The notes: a model not told the origin generated them from the sequence alone. Positions 1 to 9,864 are shown, counted from the stretch's first letter. The stretch is DNA of 64,000 nt from Microbacterium thalassium (GCF_014208045.1 NZ_JACHML010000001.1:2604001-2668000), one strand, 5' to 3'. Numbers and translations: made by a program.

Positions 1-29
1 CCGGCGGCCGGAAGCCGCCCCGCCGCCGG
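1..29. repeat. Inverted repeat at the window edge
   Basis: CCGGCGGC at 1-8 is the exact reverse complement of 22-29, giving an 8-bp stem with a 13-nt loop. It may be the tail of a terminator for a gene left of the window. The rest of 1-113 shows nothing except the ribosome binding site of the next gene. Confidence 0.3.
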
Positions 30-113
30 ACCCGATCTGACCGTCCGACCCGCCACCGGCCCCGCGCGTCCCTGACCCCTCCCCCGGCGCGCCCACGACG
101 AAGGAGTCTCCCC

Positions 114-1784
114 ATGCCCGCACCCGGCACACCCCACCGCAGCGACGTCCTGGTCATCGGGTGGGGGTTGGCCGGACTCGTCGCCGCCGGCGAGGCGGCG
201 GCCGCGGGGAAGACCGTCACGATCGTCGACCAGGAACCGCGCAGCAACCTCGGCGGGCAGGCGTTCTGGTCGTTCGGGGGCCTGTTCTTCGTGGACTCCC
301 CCGAGCAGCGCCGGTTCGGCATCTCGGACTCGCTCGAACTCGCTCGCCAGGACTGGCTCGGCACCGCCGGCTTCGACCGCGACGAGGACGCGTGGCCGCG
401 CCGCTGGGCCGAGGCGTACCTGGACTTCGCCGCCGGCGAGAAGCGTCCGTGGCTGCGGTCGAAGGGCGTGGGCTTCTTCCCCGTCGTGGGGTGGGCCGAG
501 CGCGGCGGCTACAACGCCCTGGGCCCGGGGAACTCCGTGCCGCGGTTCCACATCACGTGGGGCACCGGCCCCGGCCTCGTGGCGCCGTTCCGCGCCGCTC
601 TCGAGACCGCCGAGGCCGACGGCCTCGTGACGGTGCTCCCCCGCCATCGGGTCACGGGCCTCACGACGCGCGACGGGCACGTCGTCGGCGCGACCGGCGA
701 CATCCTGTCGCCGTCGGCCGCCGACCGCGGGGTCGCGACCTCCCGCGAGGTCGTCGGCGCCTTCGAGATCGAGGCGTCGGCGACGATCGTGTCGTCGGGC
801 GGCATCGGCGGCAACCACGACCTCGTCCGCAGGAACTGGCCGGCGCGCCTCGGAACGCCGCCCGACCACATGGTCACCGGGGTCCCCGCCTACGTCGACG
901 GGTCGATGCAGGCCGTGTCGGATGCCGCGGGCGCCCGGCTCATCAACGGCGACCGCATGTGGCACTACGTCGAGGGGCTTCACAACTGGGATCCGATCTG
1001 GCCCGCCCACGGCATCCGCATCCTCCCGGGCCCGTCGTCGGTGTGGCTCGACGCCACCGGACTGCGGCTGCCTCCTCCGCTGTATCCGGGGTTCGACACG
1101 CTCGGCACGCTCGAGCACCTGCGCGGCACCGGCCACGACCACTCGTGGTTCGTGCTCTCGCAGCGCATCGTCGAGAAGGAGTTCACGCTCTCGGGCTCCG
1201 AGCAGAACCCCGACCTCACCGGACGGGATGTCGCGCTGCTGATGCGCTCGCGGCTCGGCAAGGGGGCGGCCGGGCCGGTTCAGGCCTTCCTCGACAACGG
1301 CGAGGACTTCGTCGTCCGCGACAGCCTCGACGACCTCATCGCGGGCATGCGGGCCATGCCCGGGGGCGACGTGCTCGACCCCGCCCGCGTGCGCGCCGAG
1401 ATCGAGGCGCGCGACCGCGAGATGGACAACGACTTCACCAAGGACGCGCAGGTGGCGATGCTCCGCTCCGCCCGGGCGTACCGCGGCGACCGGCTCATCC
1501 GCACCGCGTCGCCGCACCGGCTCCTGGATCCCGATGCGGGACCCCTCATCGCCGTGAAGCTGCACGTCCTGACGCGCAAGTCCCTGGGCGGGATCGAGAC
1601 CGACCTGCAGTCCCGCGCACTCGGCGCGGACGGCGCGCCGGTCCCCGGGCTCTACGCGGCGGGCGAGGCGAGCGGGTTCGGCGGCGGCGGCGTGCACGGG
1701 TACCGGGCGCTCGAGGGCACCTTCCTCGGCGGATGCCTCTTCTCCGGCCGCAGCGCCGGGCGCGCGGCGGCCGCAGCCGTGTGA
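114..1784 (+). CDS. FAD-binding dehydrogenase (KstD/fumarate-reductase-like flavoprotein)
   Basis: A 556-residue cytoplasmic flavoprotein. The N-terminus has the Rossmann FAD motif GWGLAG (about residues 16-21) followed by the acidic residue of VDQEP that binds the ADP ribose. The C-terminus has the second FAD segment, with GLYAAGEASGFGGGG and a GTFLGGCLFSG ending. This layout is that of the fumarate reductase/succinate dehydrogenase-like and 3-ketosteroid dehydrogenase superfamily; the length fits the actinobacterial group annotated simply as FAD-binding dehydrogenase. The ATG is preceded by AAGGAG at good spacing, so the start is secure. The substrate cannot be read from sequence. It is not obviously co-transcribed with neighbours, since the next gene is convergent. 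Confidence 0.85.
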   Translation: MPAPGTPHRSDVLVIGWGLAGLVAAGEAAAAGKTVTIVDQEPRSNLGGQAFWSFGGLFFVDSPEQRRFGISDSLELARQDWLGTAGFDRDEDAWPRRWAEAYLDFAAGEKRPWLRSKGVGFFPVVGWAERGGYNALGPGNSVPRFHITWGTGPGLVAPFRAALETAEADGLVTVLPRHRVTGLTTRDGHVVGATGDILSPSAADRGVATSREVVGAFEIEASATIVSSGGIGGNHDLVRRNWPARLGTPPDHMVTGVPAYVDGSMQAVSDAAGARLINGDRMWHYVEGLHNWDPIWPAHGIRILPGPSSVWLDATGLRLPPPLYPGFDTLGTLEHLRGTGHDHSWFVLSQRIVEKEFTLSGSEQNPDLTGRDVALLMRSRLGKGAAGPVQAFLDNGEDFVVRDSLDDLIAGMRAMPGGDVLDPARVRAEIEARDREMDNDFTKDAQVAMLRSARAYRGDRLIRTASPHRLLDPDAGPLIAVKLHVLTRKSLGGIETDLQSRALGADGAPVPGLYAAGEASGFGGGGVHGYRALEGTFLGGCLFSGRSAGRAAAAAV

Positions 1785-1796
1785 CCGCGTGCGGCG

Positions 1797-2474
1797 TCAG
1801 GCGCTGCTGCGGCCCGTCGCGCGCACGGCGGTGAGCCCGGATGCCGCGGGGCGGCGCACCAGGACGTGTCCGCGCTCGAGCGTGATGCGCGTCCACGACG
1901 CCGCCGTCAGCACTCGCGCGGATTCGTCGCCGGAGAGGAAGCCGAGTGCGTAGGCGGCGAAGGCCGCGCCGAGCGGCAGCTCGTCCAGGGCGGCGTCCGG
2001 CGCTCCCCAGATCGAGGCGCGGACCTGACGTACGACGTCCTCGCCCGGATTCTCGGGCATCGCCCCGGCGACGGCGGTCACGCCGTGCTGCGCGCGTTCG
2101 GCGAGCAGCGCCGCGTCGAACGCGCCGACCTGCTGCCACCCCGCGCGCGGCGGTGCGACGCCGGCCCACCCGGCCGACACCGACGAGTCGGGGAGGACGA
2201 CCGCCGCCGGGTCGTCGTCGGCCCGCACGAGGGTCGAGGCCTCGACCACGAGGTCGCACTCGAGCTCGGGATCGACGGCGAGCACGCGCATGCCCAGCAC
2301 CGTCGGCGTCGGATCCAGCAGGCCGCGCGGCGCGAGCGGCGCGGACGTCATCGCCATGACCCCTCCGGTCGCGCGCAGGCGCACCGCGCCGTCTCCCAAC
2401 GGCGCCGTCCGCGAGCTGTAGGTGAGGGCATCGGCCGCCGCAGCGGAATCGGAGAACAGAAGGCGCTGGGACAT
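1797..2474 (-). CDS. Unrecognised 225-residue protein
   Basis: I do not recognise the family. The protein is Ala/Val-rich with no membrane segment, signal peptide or obvious catalytic motif, and ends in a basic tail. The open frame continues upstream for 400 more codons across the antisense of tesB. The ATG at 2474 is chosen because TAGTCT, a good -10 hexamer, lies exactly 7 nt before it, which would give a leaderless transcript starting at the ATG. It is divergent from tesB, and the two -10 elements overlap. It is convergent with the FAD dehydrogenase, 12 bp apart. Confidence 0.65.
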   Translation of the reverse strand: MSQRLLFSDSAAAADALTYSSRTAPLGDGAVRLRATGGVMAMTSAPLAPRGLLDPTPTVLGMRVLAVDPELECDLVVEASTLVRADDDPAAVVLPDSSVSAGWAGVAPPRAGWQQVGAFDAALLAERAQHGVTAVAGAMPENPGEDVVRQVRASIWGAPDAALDELPLGAAFAAYALGFLSGDESARVLTAASWTRITLERGHVLVRRPAASGLTAVRATGRSSA

Positions 2475-2480
2475 CCGCCC

Positions 2481-2487
2481 TAGACTA
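2481..2487. promoter_or_regulatory. Overlapping divergent -10 elements (tesB and the 225-residue gene)
   Basis: The heptamer TAGACTA reads TAGACT on the plus strand (toward tesB) and TAGTCT on the minus strand. The minus-strand hexamer is 7 nt from the ATG at 2474. The plus-strand hexamer would give a leader of about 50 nt for tesB. No clear -35 is visible for either. Confidence 0.5.
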
Positions 2488-2543
2488 CCGAGCGAACACC
2501 CGGCACCCGATTCCGGGCCGCCCACATCGACGACGGGAGCTCC

Positions 2544-3455
2544 GTGAGCGACGCCCTCCAGAACGCACCGGCAGACGAGCAGGGCGAGCCCGATCCGGTC
2601 GCGTCGATGCTCGCGGTCCTCGACATCACGGGGCACAACGCGCGCACGACCGAGGACATCTTCACCGGGCACTCGCAGTCGATGCCGCTGGGACGGGTGT
2701 TCGGCGGCCAGGTGCTCGCGCAGTCGCTCGTGGCGGCGACGCGCACGATCCCCGACGACCGGGCGATCCACTCGATGCACGGCTACTTCCTGCGGCCGGG
2801 CGACTCGGCCAACGACATCACGTTCTCGGTCGACCGCATCCACGACGGCCGCTCGTTCTCGACGCGCCGCACGCAGGCGTTCCAGGACGGCGTGCCGATC
2901 TTCTCGATGATCGCGTCGTTCCAGGACGAGGATCCGGGGCTCGAGCATCAGGTCCCGATGCCCGAGGGCATCCCGGGCCCCGAGGACCTGCCCGACATGG
3001 AGTCGCACCTGCACGGCCTGCATCCGATGTCCAAGCGGCTGTTCACCGACCGTCCCGCCGACCTCATCCACGTCCCGTCGCCGATCTACACGTCGGTCGA
3101 CGGCGAGCGCCGGCCGAGTCAGGCGGTGTGGATGCGGGTGCGCCGCATGATCGGCGACGACCGCGCCGTCCACCGCGCGGCGCTCGCCTACCTCAGCGAC
3201 CTCACCATCCAGGAGTCGGTGCTGCGCGTCCACGGGGTGCCGTGGGCCACGCGCGGGCTCAGGGTCGCGAGCCTGGACCACGCGATGTGGTTCCACCGCT
3301 TCGGGCGCGTGGACCAGTGGCTGCTGTACGTGCAGGAGTCGCCGAGCTCCCGCGGCGGCCGCGGGCTGGCGACAGGTCGCGTCTACACGCGAGACGGCGA
3401 GCTGCTGGCGACGGTCGCACAGGAGATCATGGTGCGGGTGCCCGACCCGTCGTGA
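2544..3455 (+). CDS. tesB: Acyl-CoA thioesterase II
   Basis: A 303-residue double hot-dog-fold thioesterase that hydrolyses acyl-CoA to free acid and CoA in the cytoplasm. Family signs include GRVFGGQVLAQSL (about residues 51-63) followed by the HSMHGYFLRPGD block, and in the second half SLDHAMWFHRF, all characteristic of TesB/ACOT8-type enzymes. Start is GTG with GGGAGC just upstream. The 3' end overlaps the convergent DedA gene by 29 bp. Physiological substrate is unknown; fatty acyl-CoA turnover is the family role. Confidence 0.88.
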   Translation: MSDALQNAPADEQGEPDPVASMLAVLDITGHNARTTEDIFTGHSQSMPLGRVFGGQVLAQSLVAATRTIPDDRAIHSMHGYFLRPGDSANDITFSVDRIHDGRSFSTRRTQAFQDGVPIFSMIASFQDEDPGLEHQVPMPEGIPGPEDLPDMESHLHGLHPMSKRLFTDRPADLIHVPSPIYTSVDGERRPSQAVWMRVRRMIGDDRAVHRAALAYLSDLTIQESVLRVHGVPWATRGLRVASLDHAMWFHRFGRVDQWLLYVQESPSSRGGRGLATGRVYTRDGELLATVAQEIMVRVPDPS

Positions 3456-4074
3456 GCGGCGGGGCCGGGCGGCGTGCGGGCGCCGCGGGTGACAGCCGCC
3501 GGCGGCCGATCGCGTCGAGGACGACGCCGAGCACGAGCATGACGGCGACGGCCGCGAGCGACGCCCACAGCGGGTCCCCGAACCAGGTCGCCGAGACCGT
3601 CGCGACCGCGAGGCACACCAGCGCCCACGCGATCGCCGCGACGGACGACAGCGGAAGGAACCGCCGATACGCCAGGCGCGAGGCACCGGCCGTCGCGTTC
3701 ACGGCGACGCGGCCGACGGGCACGTACCGTCCCGCGAGGATGAGGACGGCGGGCGAGCGATGCACGCGGGCTCGCGTCCAGTCGGCCACGCGCCGCACGG
3801 CGGGCCTGCGCATCCACGCGAAGCGCTCGAGCCCGATGCGGCGGCCGAGCCCGTAGGCGATGCTGTCGCCCGCCACGGCGCCGGACGCGGCGGCGACCGC
3901 GATCACCGAGACCTGGAGCGGGTCGCCGGTCGCGACCGTCGCGGCCAGCGCGGCGACGACGGTCGTCTCGCTCGGGACCGGCGGGAAGAACCCGTCGAGA
4001 ACGCACACGAGCAGCACGACGAGCGGCACCCACGGCGAGGCGGCGATGTCGGCGAGCAGCGCGTTGAGGTCCAC
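3427..4074 (-). CDS. DedA-family membrane protein
   Basis: A 215-residue integral membrane protein. The N-terminal segment carries the DedA signature region PPVPSETTVVAAL followed by GAVAGDSIAYGLGRRIG and a GRYVPVGR motif with the family's conserved Arg. Later hydrophobic stretches give four to five membrane passes. DedA proteins are implicated in lipid carrier and phospholipid flipping and envelope homeostasis; that role is from the family. Start is GTG, 6 nt after a TAGCGT -10, so the mRNA is probably leaderless. The C-terminus overlaps tesB tail to tail. Confidence 0.85.
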   Translation of the reverse strand: MDLNALLADIAASPWVPLVVLLVCVLDGFFPPVPSETTVVAALAATVATGDPLQVSVIAVAAASGAVAGDSIAYGLGRRIGLERFAWMRRPAVRRVADWTRARVHRSPAVLILAGRYVPVGRVAVNATAGASRLAYRRFLPLSSVAAIAWALVCLAVATVSATWFGDPLWASLAAVAVMLVLGVVLDAIGRRRLSPAAPARRPAPPLTTGRAPAP

Positions 4075-4080
4075 GCCTTC

Positions 4081-4086
4081 ACGCTA
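4081..4086 (-). promoter_or_regulatory. -10 element of the DedA gene (leaderless)
   Basis: TAGCGT on the minus strand, 6 nt before the GTG start at 4074. This is the spacing expected when transcription begins at or next to the start codon. Confidence 0.5.
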
Positions 4087-4193
4087 GGAACCGGCTACGT
4101 GACCGTCGCTGGTGGGAGCCCGACGATTTCCGGGGGCTATCCCCCGCTGTCGGCGCCGCAGCACCGGCGCGGACCGTGCCGCCTCCGCGCGCC

Positions 4194-4692
4194 TCAGCGT
4201 CGGTGGGCGTAGCTCAGCGCGGGGCCGAGGTAGGGCTCCCAGGCGTCGCGCTCGAGCGGCGACAGTCGCATCGGGCGCCCCGACGCGGCGTCGACCTTGA
4301 CCACGACCGTCGTGGCCCGGGCGTACAGCGTGGGCTGCGCGGCCGACGAGAAGACCTCGTAGCAGACCTCGATGCTCGATCCGCCCAGCTTGCCGAACCA
4401 GAGCTGGATGTCCAGCGGCGCCCGCTGGTACGGCACGGGGGCGAGGTACTCGATCTCCTGGCGCGCGATGAGCATGAGCACGCCGCTGTCGACGCCGGTG
4501 TCCAGCACCGCCGTCGAGGGGGCCTGTTCGCCCGGCTCCGGCTGCCAGAACGCCCGGATGCGCGCCTCCTCGAGCAGCTTGAGCATCGAGGTGTTGTTGA
4601 CGTGGTTGAACGCGTCGAGGTCGCCCCAGCGGACGTGGATGGGGAGGTGGAGCCGGCGGCCCGTCGCGGGGCCGCCGGCGTCCGGGATCGAT

Positions 4693-4700
<8 letters not shown>
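4194..4700 (-). CDS. Acyl-CoA thioesterase (4-hydroxybenzoyl-CoA thioesterase-like)
   Basis: A 168-residue single hot-dog-domain protein. The diagnostic block is VRWGDLDAFNHVNNTSMLK near residues 24-42, where the Asp/Asn-His pattern is the YbgC/4HBT active-site helix. Such enzymes hydrolyse acyl-CoA in the cytoplasm. It overlaps ettA by 8 bp, downstream on the same strand, so it is translated from the ettA transcript. No functional link between a ribosome factor and a thioesterase is evident; the pairing may be conserved only through gene order. Start ATG lies inside the ettA 3' end. Confidence 0.85.
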
Positions 4701-6372
<1,672 letters not shown>

Positions 6373-6412
6373 GCGCGTTTGTTCTCCCTGGACTCGCGAG
6401 CATCAGCGTCCC

Positions 6413-6418
6413 AGCCTA
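6413..6418 (-). promoter_or_regulatory. Possible -10 element of ettA
   Basis: TAGGCT on the minus strand about 40 nt before the ettA ATG, leaving a leader that holds the GGGAGAA ribosome binding site. No convincing -35. Confidence 0.35.
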
Positions 6419-6449
6419 CCGGGCGAGGGCAGGCGACGGCGCCTCGGGG

Positions 6450-7016
6450 TCACCAGTCGATCGGGCGCGTGTCCCCGACCAGGCATCGCCCCTCGGCCAG
6501 AGCGGGCGCGGCCACGGCGACGGGCTCCCCGGTGGCGGGGCCGACCTGCCCGATGAGGCACTGCTGCTGCCACAGCACGGCGATCTGGATGCTCTCTGCG
6601 GCGTTGCCGACCGTTGTGGCGTCGGCGGTGAGCTCCATGGTCGACTTCACGAAACCCGCGGCGACGAGCGCGTCGACGTAGGCGCGCCCCTCGCCGCGGC
6701 GATCACCGGCCCAGACGTCATCGATCACGGAACCGAACACAGCGAGGTTCTGCTCGAGGTCGGCATCCGGATCGAAAGCCGTCGGATCCGAGGTCGGCGT
6801 CGGAGTGGGCGCCGCCGGCGACGGTGAGGGTGCCGCGGTCGCCGGGAAGGGCGACATCGCACGGTCGGCGTCGGGATCGGCTCCACCGCCGTCGGAACAG
6901 CCGCTGGACGCGAGCGCCAGCGTCAGCGTCAGCGAGACGACGAGACTCCCCGTACGCGCCACGAGCCCCCTCGACCGTGCGGGCGCGCTCGGCGGACGCA
7001 GTCGGAGACGGGGCAC
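6450..7016 (-). CDS. Putative secreted lipoprotein, unknown function
   Basis: A 188-residue protein. It begins with basic residues, then a hydrophobic stretch (about residues 23-38) ending ALASSGC, a lipobox-like site. A Pro/Ala/Thr-rich linker follows, then a small folded domain of about 110 residues with a Cys pair (QQCLIG and EGRC). These features predict a lipid-anchored extracytoplasmic protein. I do not recognise a function. The GTG start is supported by TAGACT 6 nt upstream, giving a leaderless message. The Ser at lipobox position -3 is not the usual Leu, so lipidation is likely but not certain. Confidence 0.7.
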   Translation of the reverse strand: MPRLRLRPPSAPARSRGLVARTGSLVVSLTLTLALASSGCSDGGGADPDADRAMSPFPATAAPSPSPAAPTPTPTSDPTAFDPDADLEQNLAVFGSVIDDVWAGDRRGEGRAYVDALVAAGFVKSTMELTADATTVGNAAESIQIAVLWQQQCLIGQVGPATGEPVAVAAPALAEGRCLVGDTRPIDW

Positions 7017-7022
7017 GCCGCG

Positions 7023-7028
7023 AGTCTA
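7023..7028 (-). promoter_or_regulatory. -10 element of the lipoprotein gene (leaderless)
   Basis: TAGACT on the minus strand, 6 nt before the GTG at 7016. Confidence 0.5.
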
Positions 7029-7054
7029 CGACCGCCGGCGCCGGAGTTCGGCCG

Positions 7055-7564
7055 TCAGAAGGGCGTCTCGGTCGACGGGTCGGAGCCTCCAGCCGCACCC
7101 GCGGCCGGAATGGGCGCGGTCACCCACGCATCCGGTTCCTCCCCGTCCCCGCCGGGTCGGGCCCACTCCTCCTCGGGGTCGCGCTGCGCACTCGACTCGG
7201 CCGCTGCGCGTTCGGGCTTCGCGAAGGTGCTCGTGCCCCAGTTCAGATCGTGGCCGATCGCGTCGGCGTCCACGTCGATCGCGACGCCTTTCGCGCCGGA
7301 GTTCTCCCACTCGCGGATCTTCAGCCGGCCGACGACGACCACCGGCTCGCCCGTGCGCAGCGACGCGGCGGCGAAGTCGCCGAGCCTCCGATAGGCCGAA
7401 ACGGTGTACCAGCTCGTCCCGTCGTCGTTCCACCGCCCCGTCTGCGCGTCGCGCCTGCGCCGCGTGCTGCCGACGCGGAAGGTCGTCACCGTGGTTCCCC
7501 CGGCGATGACCTTCTGCGTCGGCGGGGTCCCGATGCGGCCCGTGAACGTGATCATGTCTGACAT
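7055..7564 (-). CDS. ssb: Single-stranded DNA-binding protein (short SSB paralogue)
   Basis: A 169-residue protein with an N-terminal OB fold (about residues 1-110): ITFTGRIGTPP, then TSWYTVSAYRRLGDFAAASLRTGEPVVVVGRLKIREWENSG, which is the typical SSB core. The C-terminal third is acidic and Pro/Gly-rich and ends STETPF. That is close to but not identical with the DDDIPF-type tip that recruits partner proteins. It is not next to rpsF/rpsR, where the housekeeping ssb usually lies, so it may be the second actinobacterial SSB. Start ATG at 7564 has GAGAGGA upstream; an in-frame ATG at 7555 is a less likely alternative. Confidence 0.85.
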   Translation of the reverse strand: MSDMITFTGRIGTPPTQKVIAGGTTVTTFRVGSTRRRRDAQTGRWNDDGTSWYTVSAYRRLGDFAAASLRTGEPVVVVGRLKIREWENSGAKGVAIDVDADAIGHDLNWGTSTFAKPERAAAESSAQRDPEEEWARPGGDGEEPDAWVTAPIPAAGAAGGSDPSTETPF

Positions 7565-7774
7565 CGTGCGTCCTCTCTCGTCTCGGCGGAGCCTCTCCCC
7601 GCCGCGCCGGTGCCCGCGTGCCCGACGGGCACCGGCGCAGGGACACACTCCCGCGTGCGGCTCGCACGGACGCGGTCGGCCGCCGGGATGTGGACGGATC
7701 GCCGACGGGACCGACCTGGGGAGGACAGCCCGCGGCAAGCGGGAGCGACCGCCTCGATGTCGGAGGGTGCACCT

Positions 7775-8092
7775 ATGTTCGACGCAGAACGGAAGCCGAT
7801 GCAGAAGGGAGCGGGCGTGATGACGACGCACACCGGACTCGCCCCCGCCGCACCGCGCCTGGTGCGCGCACGCGGCGTGCGCCTGGTCTCGGCCGGCCGC
7901 GACCTGTGGCGCGTCACGGACGGCGCCGGAATCGTGATCGGCCACCTGTCGCGCGCAGCATCCGACGGGGCATCCGATCACGAGCGCCCGTACCGGGCAC
8001 GCCGGTTCCGCCCGTCGTCCGCCGGGTTCGTCGATGTCGGAACGTTCTGGTCGGCCGACGATGCGGTGGACGCGCTGCGCTTCAGCCGGTGA
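7775..8092 (+). CDS. Small unrecognised protein, 105 residues
   Basis: I do not recognise it. The core (from about residue 16) holds repeated beta-like segments such as RLVRARGVRLVSAGRDLWRV, then a basic patch, and ends FWSADDAVDALRFSR. No membrane segment or metal motif. The ATG at 7775 has GGAGGG upstream at 8 nt; an ATG at 7820 preceded by GGGAGCG is an alternative giving 90 residues. It is divergent from ssb and convergent with the MocR-type regulator, 6 bp apart. Confidence 0.55.
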   Translation: MFDAERKPMQKGAGVMTTHTGLAPAAPRLVRARGVRLVSAGRDLWRVTDGAGIVIGHLSRAASDGASDHERPYRARRFRPSSAGFVDVGTFWSADDAVDALRFSR

Positions 8093-8098
8093 CCGGGA

Positions 8099-9520
8099 TC
8101 AGATGACCGGGTCCAGCGCCTCCAGCGCGGTGTGCGGCACCCCGGCTCGAACCCGTCGCCACGAGTCCGCCAGGATGTCGACGGCCCGGACGAGGTCGGG
8201 CACGGGGGCCGTGAACGGCAGCCGCAGATGCCGCTCGTGCCCCCCGTCGACGGCGAACCGGGGTCCCGCCGACAGCAGCACCCCCCGCGTGCGCGCATCC
8301 ATCACGACAGCCGGGCTCAGCGCCGCGCCGAGCTCGACCCACAGCGACAGTCCGCCGTCGACGGTCGGCACGCGCCATGACGGCAGCCGCTCGCCCAGCG
8401 CGCCGACCAGCGCGTCGCGCCCCGCCCCGAGCAGCCGGGCGCGCTGAGCGAGGACGTCGTCGAATCGGTCGAGGACGCGCACGGCGATCTCCTGCTCGAG
8501 CTCGGGGGTGCCGAGATCGTGCGCGGGCCGCTCGGCCGCGAGACGGCGGATCACATCCTCACGCGCGCGGACCCAGCCGATGCGGAGCCCGCCCCACACG
8601 GTCTTGCCGAGCGAGCCGATGCGCACGACGGACGACTCCGAGCGCACGCGCGCCGGCGGCGCGGACCTGCCGTCGATGTCGAGATCGACGGTGGTCTCGT
8701 CGAGGACGAGCACCGTCCCGGCCCGCTCCGCGGCGGCTGCGAGCGTCTCGTGCTCGAGCGGCGTCATCGTGCGTCCCGTGGGGTTCTGGAAGCCCGGCAT
8801 GAGGTAGGCCAGTGCCGGCAGCGTCCGCGCGAAGGCCTGCTGCGCACGGTCGAGGTCCCAGCCGTCGCCGGTCGTGACCGGCACGCCGACGAGCCGCCCG
8901 CCCGCCCGACGCAGCGCCTCCGCGGCGTGCGGATACGTCGGCGTCTCGATGAGCACGCGGTCGCCGCGGGCGAGCAGCGCGGACGCGACCAGGTGGATCG
9001 CGCTCTGCGCCCCCGTGGTCACGAGCACCTCGTCCGCGTCGGTCGGGATGCCGCGTTCGACGTAGCGTGCGGCGATCGCCTGGCGCAGACGCCTGCTGCC
9101 GAGGGTGTCGTACCCGCTCCGGGCGACGATGGCCGCCGCGTCCTGCGCGGTCTCGGCGACGATCCCCGCGAGCCCCGGCCAAGCCGGGGGGCTCGCCTGC
9201 TGCAGGTCGATCGCTCCCGCGCCGGTCACGATGCCCGCGGCCTCATGACGTCGGAGTGCGAGCGTCACCGTCCCCGAACCCCGCAGGCTCGACACGTGGC
9301 CGCTCGTGCGCAGGCTCGCGTACGCCGACGAGACCGTGCTGCGGCTGACGCTCAGAGCACCGGCGAGTTCGCGCTCCGCCGGCAGCGTGGTCTTGGGGGC
9401 CAGGCGATTGTCCAGGCACAGCAGGCGGATGCCGTCGGCCAGCGCTTCGTAGGCCGGCTCTCGCGTTCGCCAGCCGCCCAATGCCGTCGCCAGCGATCGC
9501 GCCGAAACCCGGGAGTCCAT
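8099..9520 (-). CDS. MocR-family transcription regulator (GntR wHTH plus aminotransferase domain)
   Basis: A 473-residue protein with an N-terminal GntR winged helix (about 20-85: LPAERELAGALSVSRSTVSSAYASLRTSGHV) joined to a fold-type I PLP-binding domain. The PLP-lysine region is RIGSLGKTVWGGLRIGW, and the substrate loop is PGFQNPTGRTM. MocR proteins such as PdxR and GabR sense PLP or amino compounds and regulate PLP or amino-acid genes; the target here is unknown and no pdxST lies in the window. Start ATG is 6 nt after a TACTGT -10, and an inverted repeat covers the -35 region, suggesting autoregulation. Confidence 0.85.
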   Translation of the reverse strand: MDSRVSARSLATALGGWRTREPAYEALADGIRLLCLDNRLAPKTTLPAERELAGALSVSRSTVSSAYASLRTSGHVSSLRGSGTVTLALRRHEAAGIVTGAGAIDLQQASPPAWPGLAGIVAETAQDAAAIVARSGYDTLGSRRLRQAIAARYVERGIPTDADEVLVTTGAQSAIHLVASALLARGDRVLIETPTYPHAAEALRRAGGRLVGVPVTTGDGWDLDRAQQAFARTLPALAYLMPGFQNPTGRTMTPLEHETLAAAAERAGTVLVLDETTVDLDIDGRSAPPARVRSESSVVRIGSLGKTVWGGLRIGWVRAREDVIRRLAAERPAHDLGTPELEQEIAVRVLDRFDDVLAQRARLLGAGRDALVGALGERLPSWRVPTVDGGLSLWVELGAALSPAVVMDARTRGVLLSAGPRFAVDGGHERHLRLPFTAPVPDLVRAVDILADSWRRVRAGVPHTALEALDPVI

Positions 9521-9526
9521 CCGCTC

Positions 9527-9532
9527 ACAGTA
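9527..9532 (-). promoter_or_regulatory. -10 element of the MocR-type gene (leaderless)
   Basis: TACTGT on the minus strand, 6 nt before the ATG at 9520. The -35 would fall at about 9550-9556, inside the inverted repeat described next. Confidence 0.5.
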
Positions 9533-9538
9533 GCGAGC

Positions 9539-9563
9539 ATTGGACTGGCCAGAGCAGGCCAAT
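9539..9563. promoter_or_regulatory. Putative MocR autoregulatory operator
   Basis: An imperfect inverted repeat: left arm ATTGGACTG (9539-9547), 7-nt spacer, right arm CAGGCCAAT (9555-9563). The arms match at 8 of 9 positions. It covers the expected -35 of the adjacent regulator gene, so binding there would block RNA polymerase. Assignment to this regulator is an inference from position. Confidence 0.5.
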
Positions 9564-9651
9564 ACCCGGACGGTGGACCGTCGCCGCCGGCAGCGGGCAC
9601 GCGGAGACGGCGGACCGGAGGGGGGTCCGGCCCGCCGCGCCGTTGCGCGGG

Positions 9652-9864
9652 TCAGTGCTCGCGGAACTGCGGCCAATCGCTCCCCGGCGCCATATGGGCG
9701 TGCAGGGCGTTCTTGGCGATCTCCATGCTGGGGTAGGTGCCGGTCGGAGCATCGGCACCGGCCATCGTGACGGTGTACCCGTCGGCATCCTTGCGGATCG
9801 ATCCGGCGACGCCGGAGGCGCCGTAGGCGACCCAGAGTGGGTGGTGCGTCTCGGTCGTGCTCAT
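9652..9864 (-). CDS. Small unrecognised protein, 70 residues
   Basis: A soluble 70-residue protein with a strong ribosome binding site (AAGGAG, 7 nt before the ATG), so it is very likely expressed. It reads as a short beta-rich domain (PLWVAYGASGVAGSI, then DGYTVTMAG) followed by a helix with YPSMEIAKNALHAHM. The end is PQFREH. Function unknown; it is of a type common as a single-domain hypothetical in Actinobacteria. It stands alone between the MocR-type gene and tRNA-Arg. Confidence 0.7.
   Translation of the reverse strand: MSTTETHHPLWVAYGASGVAGSIRKDADGYTVTMAGADAPTGTYPSMEIAKNALHAHMAPGSDWPQFREH

Noticed and set aside
1797..3686. A 629-codon reading of the minus strand
   Set aside because: Only the last 225 codons are likely real; the rest is the shadow of tesB and lacks a start signal, while a -10 directly precedes the ATG at 2474.
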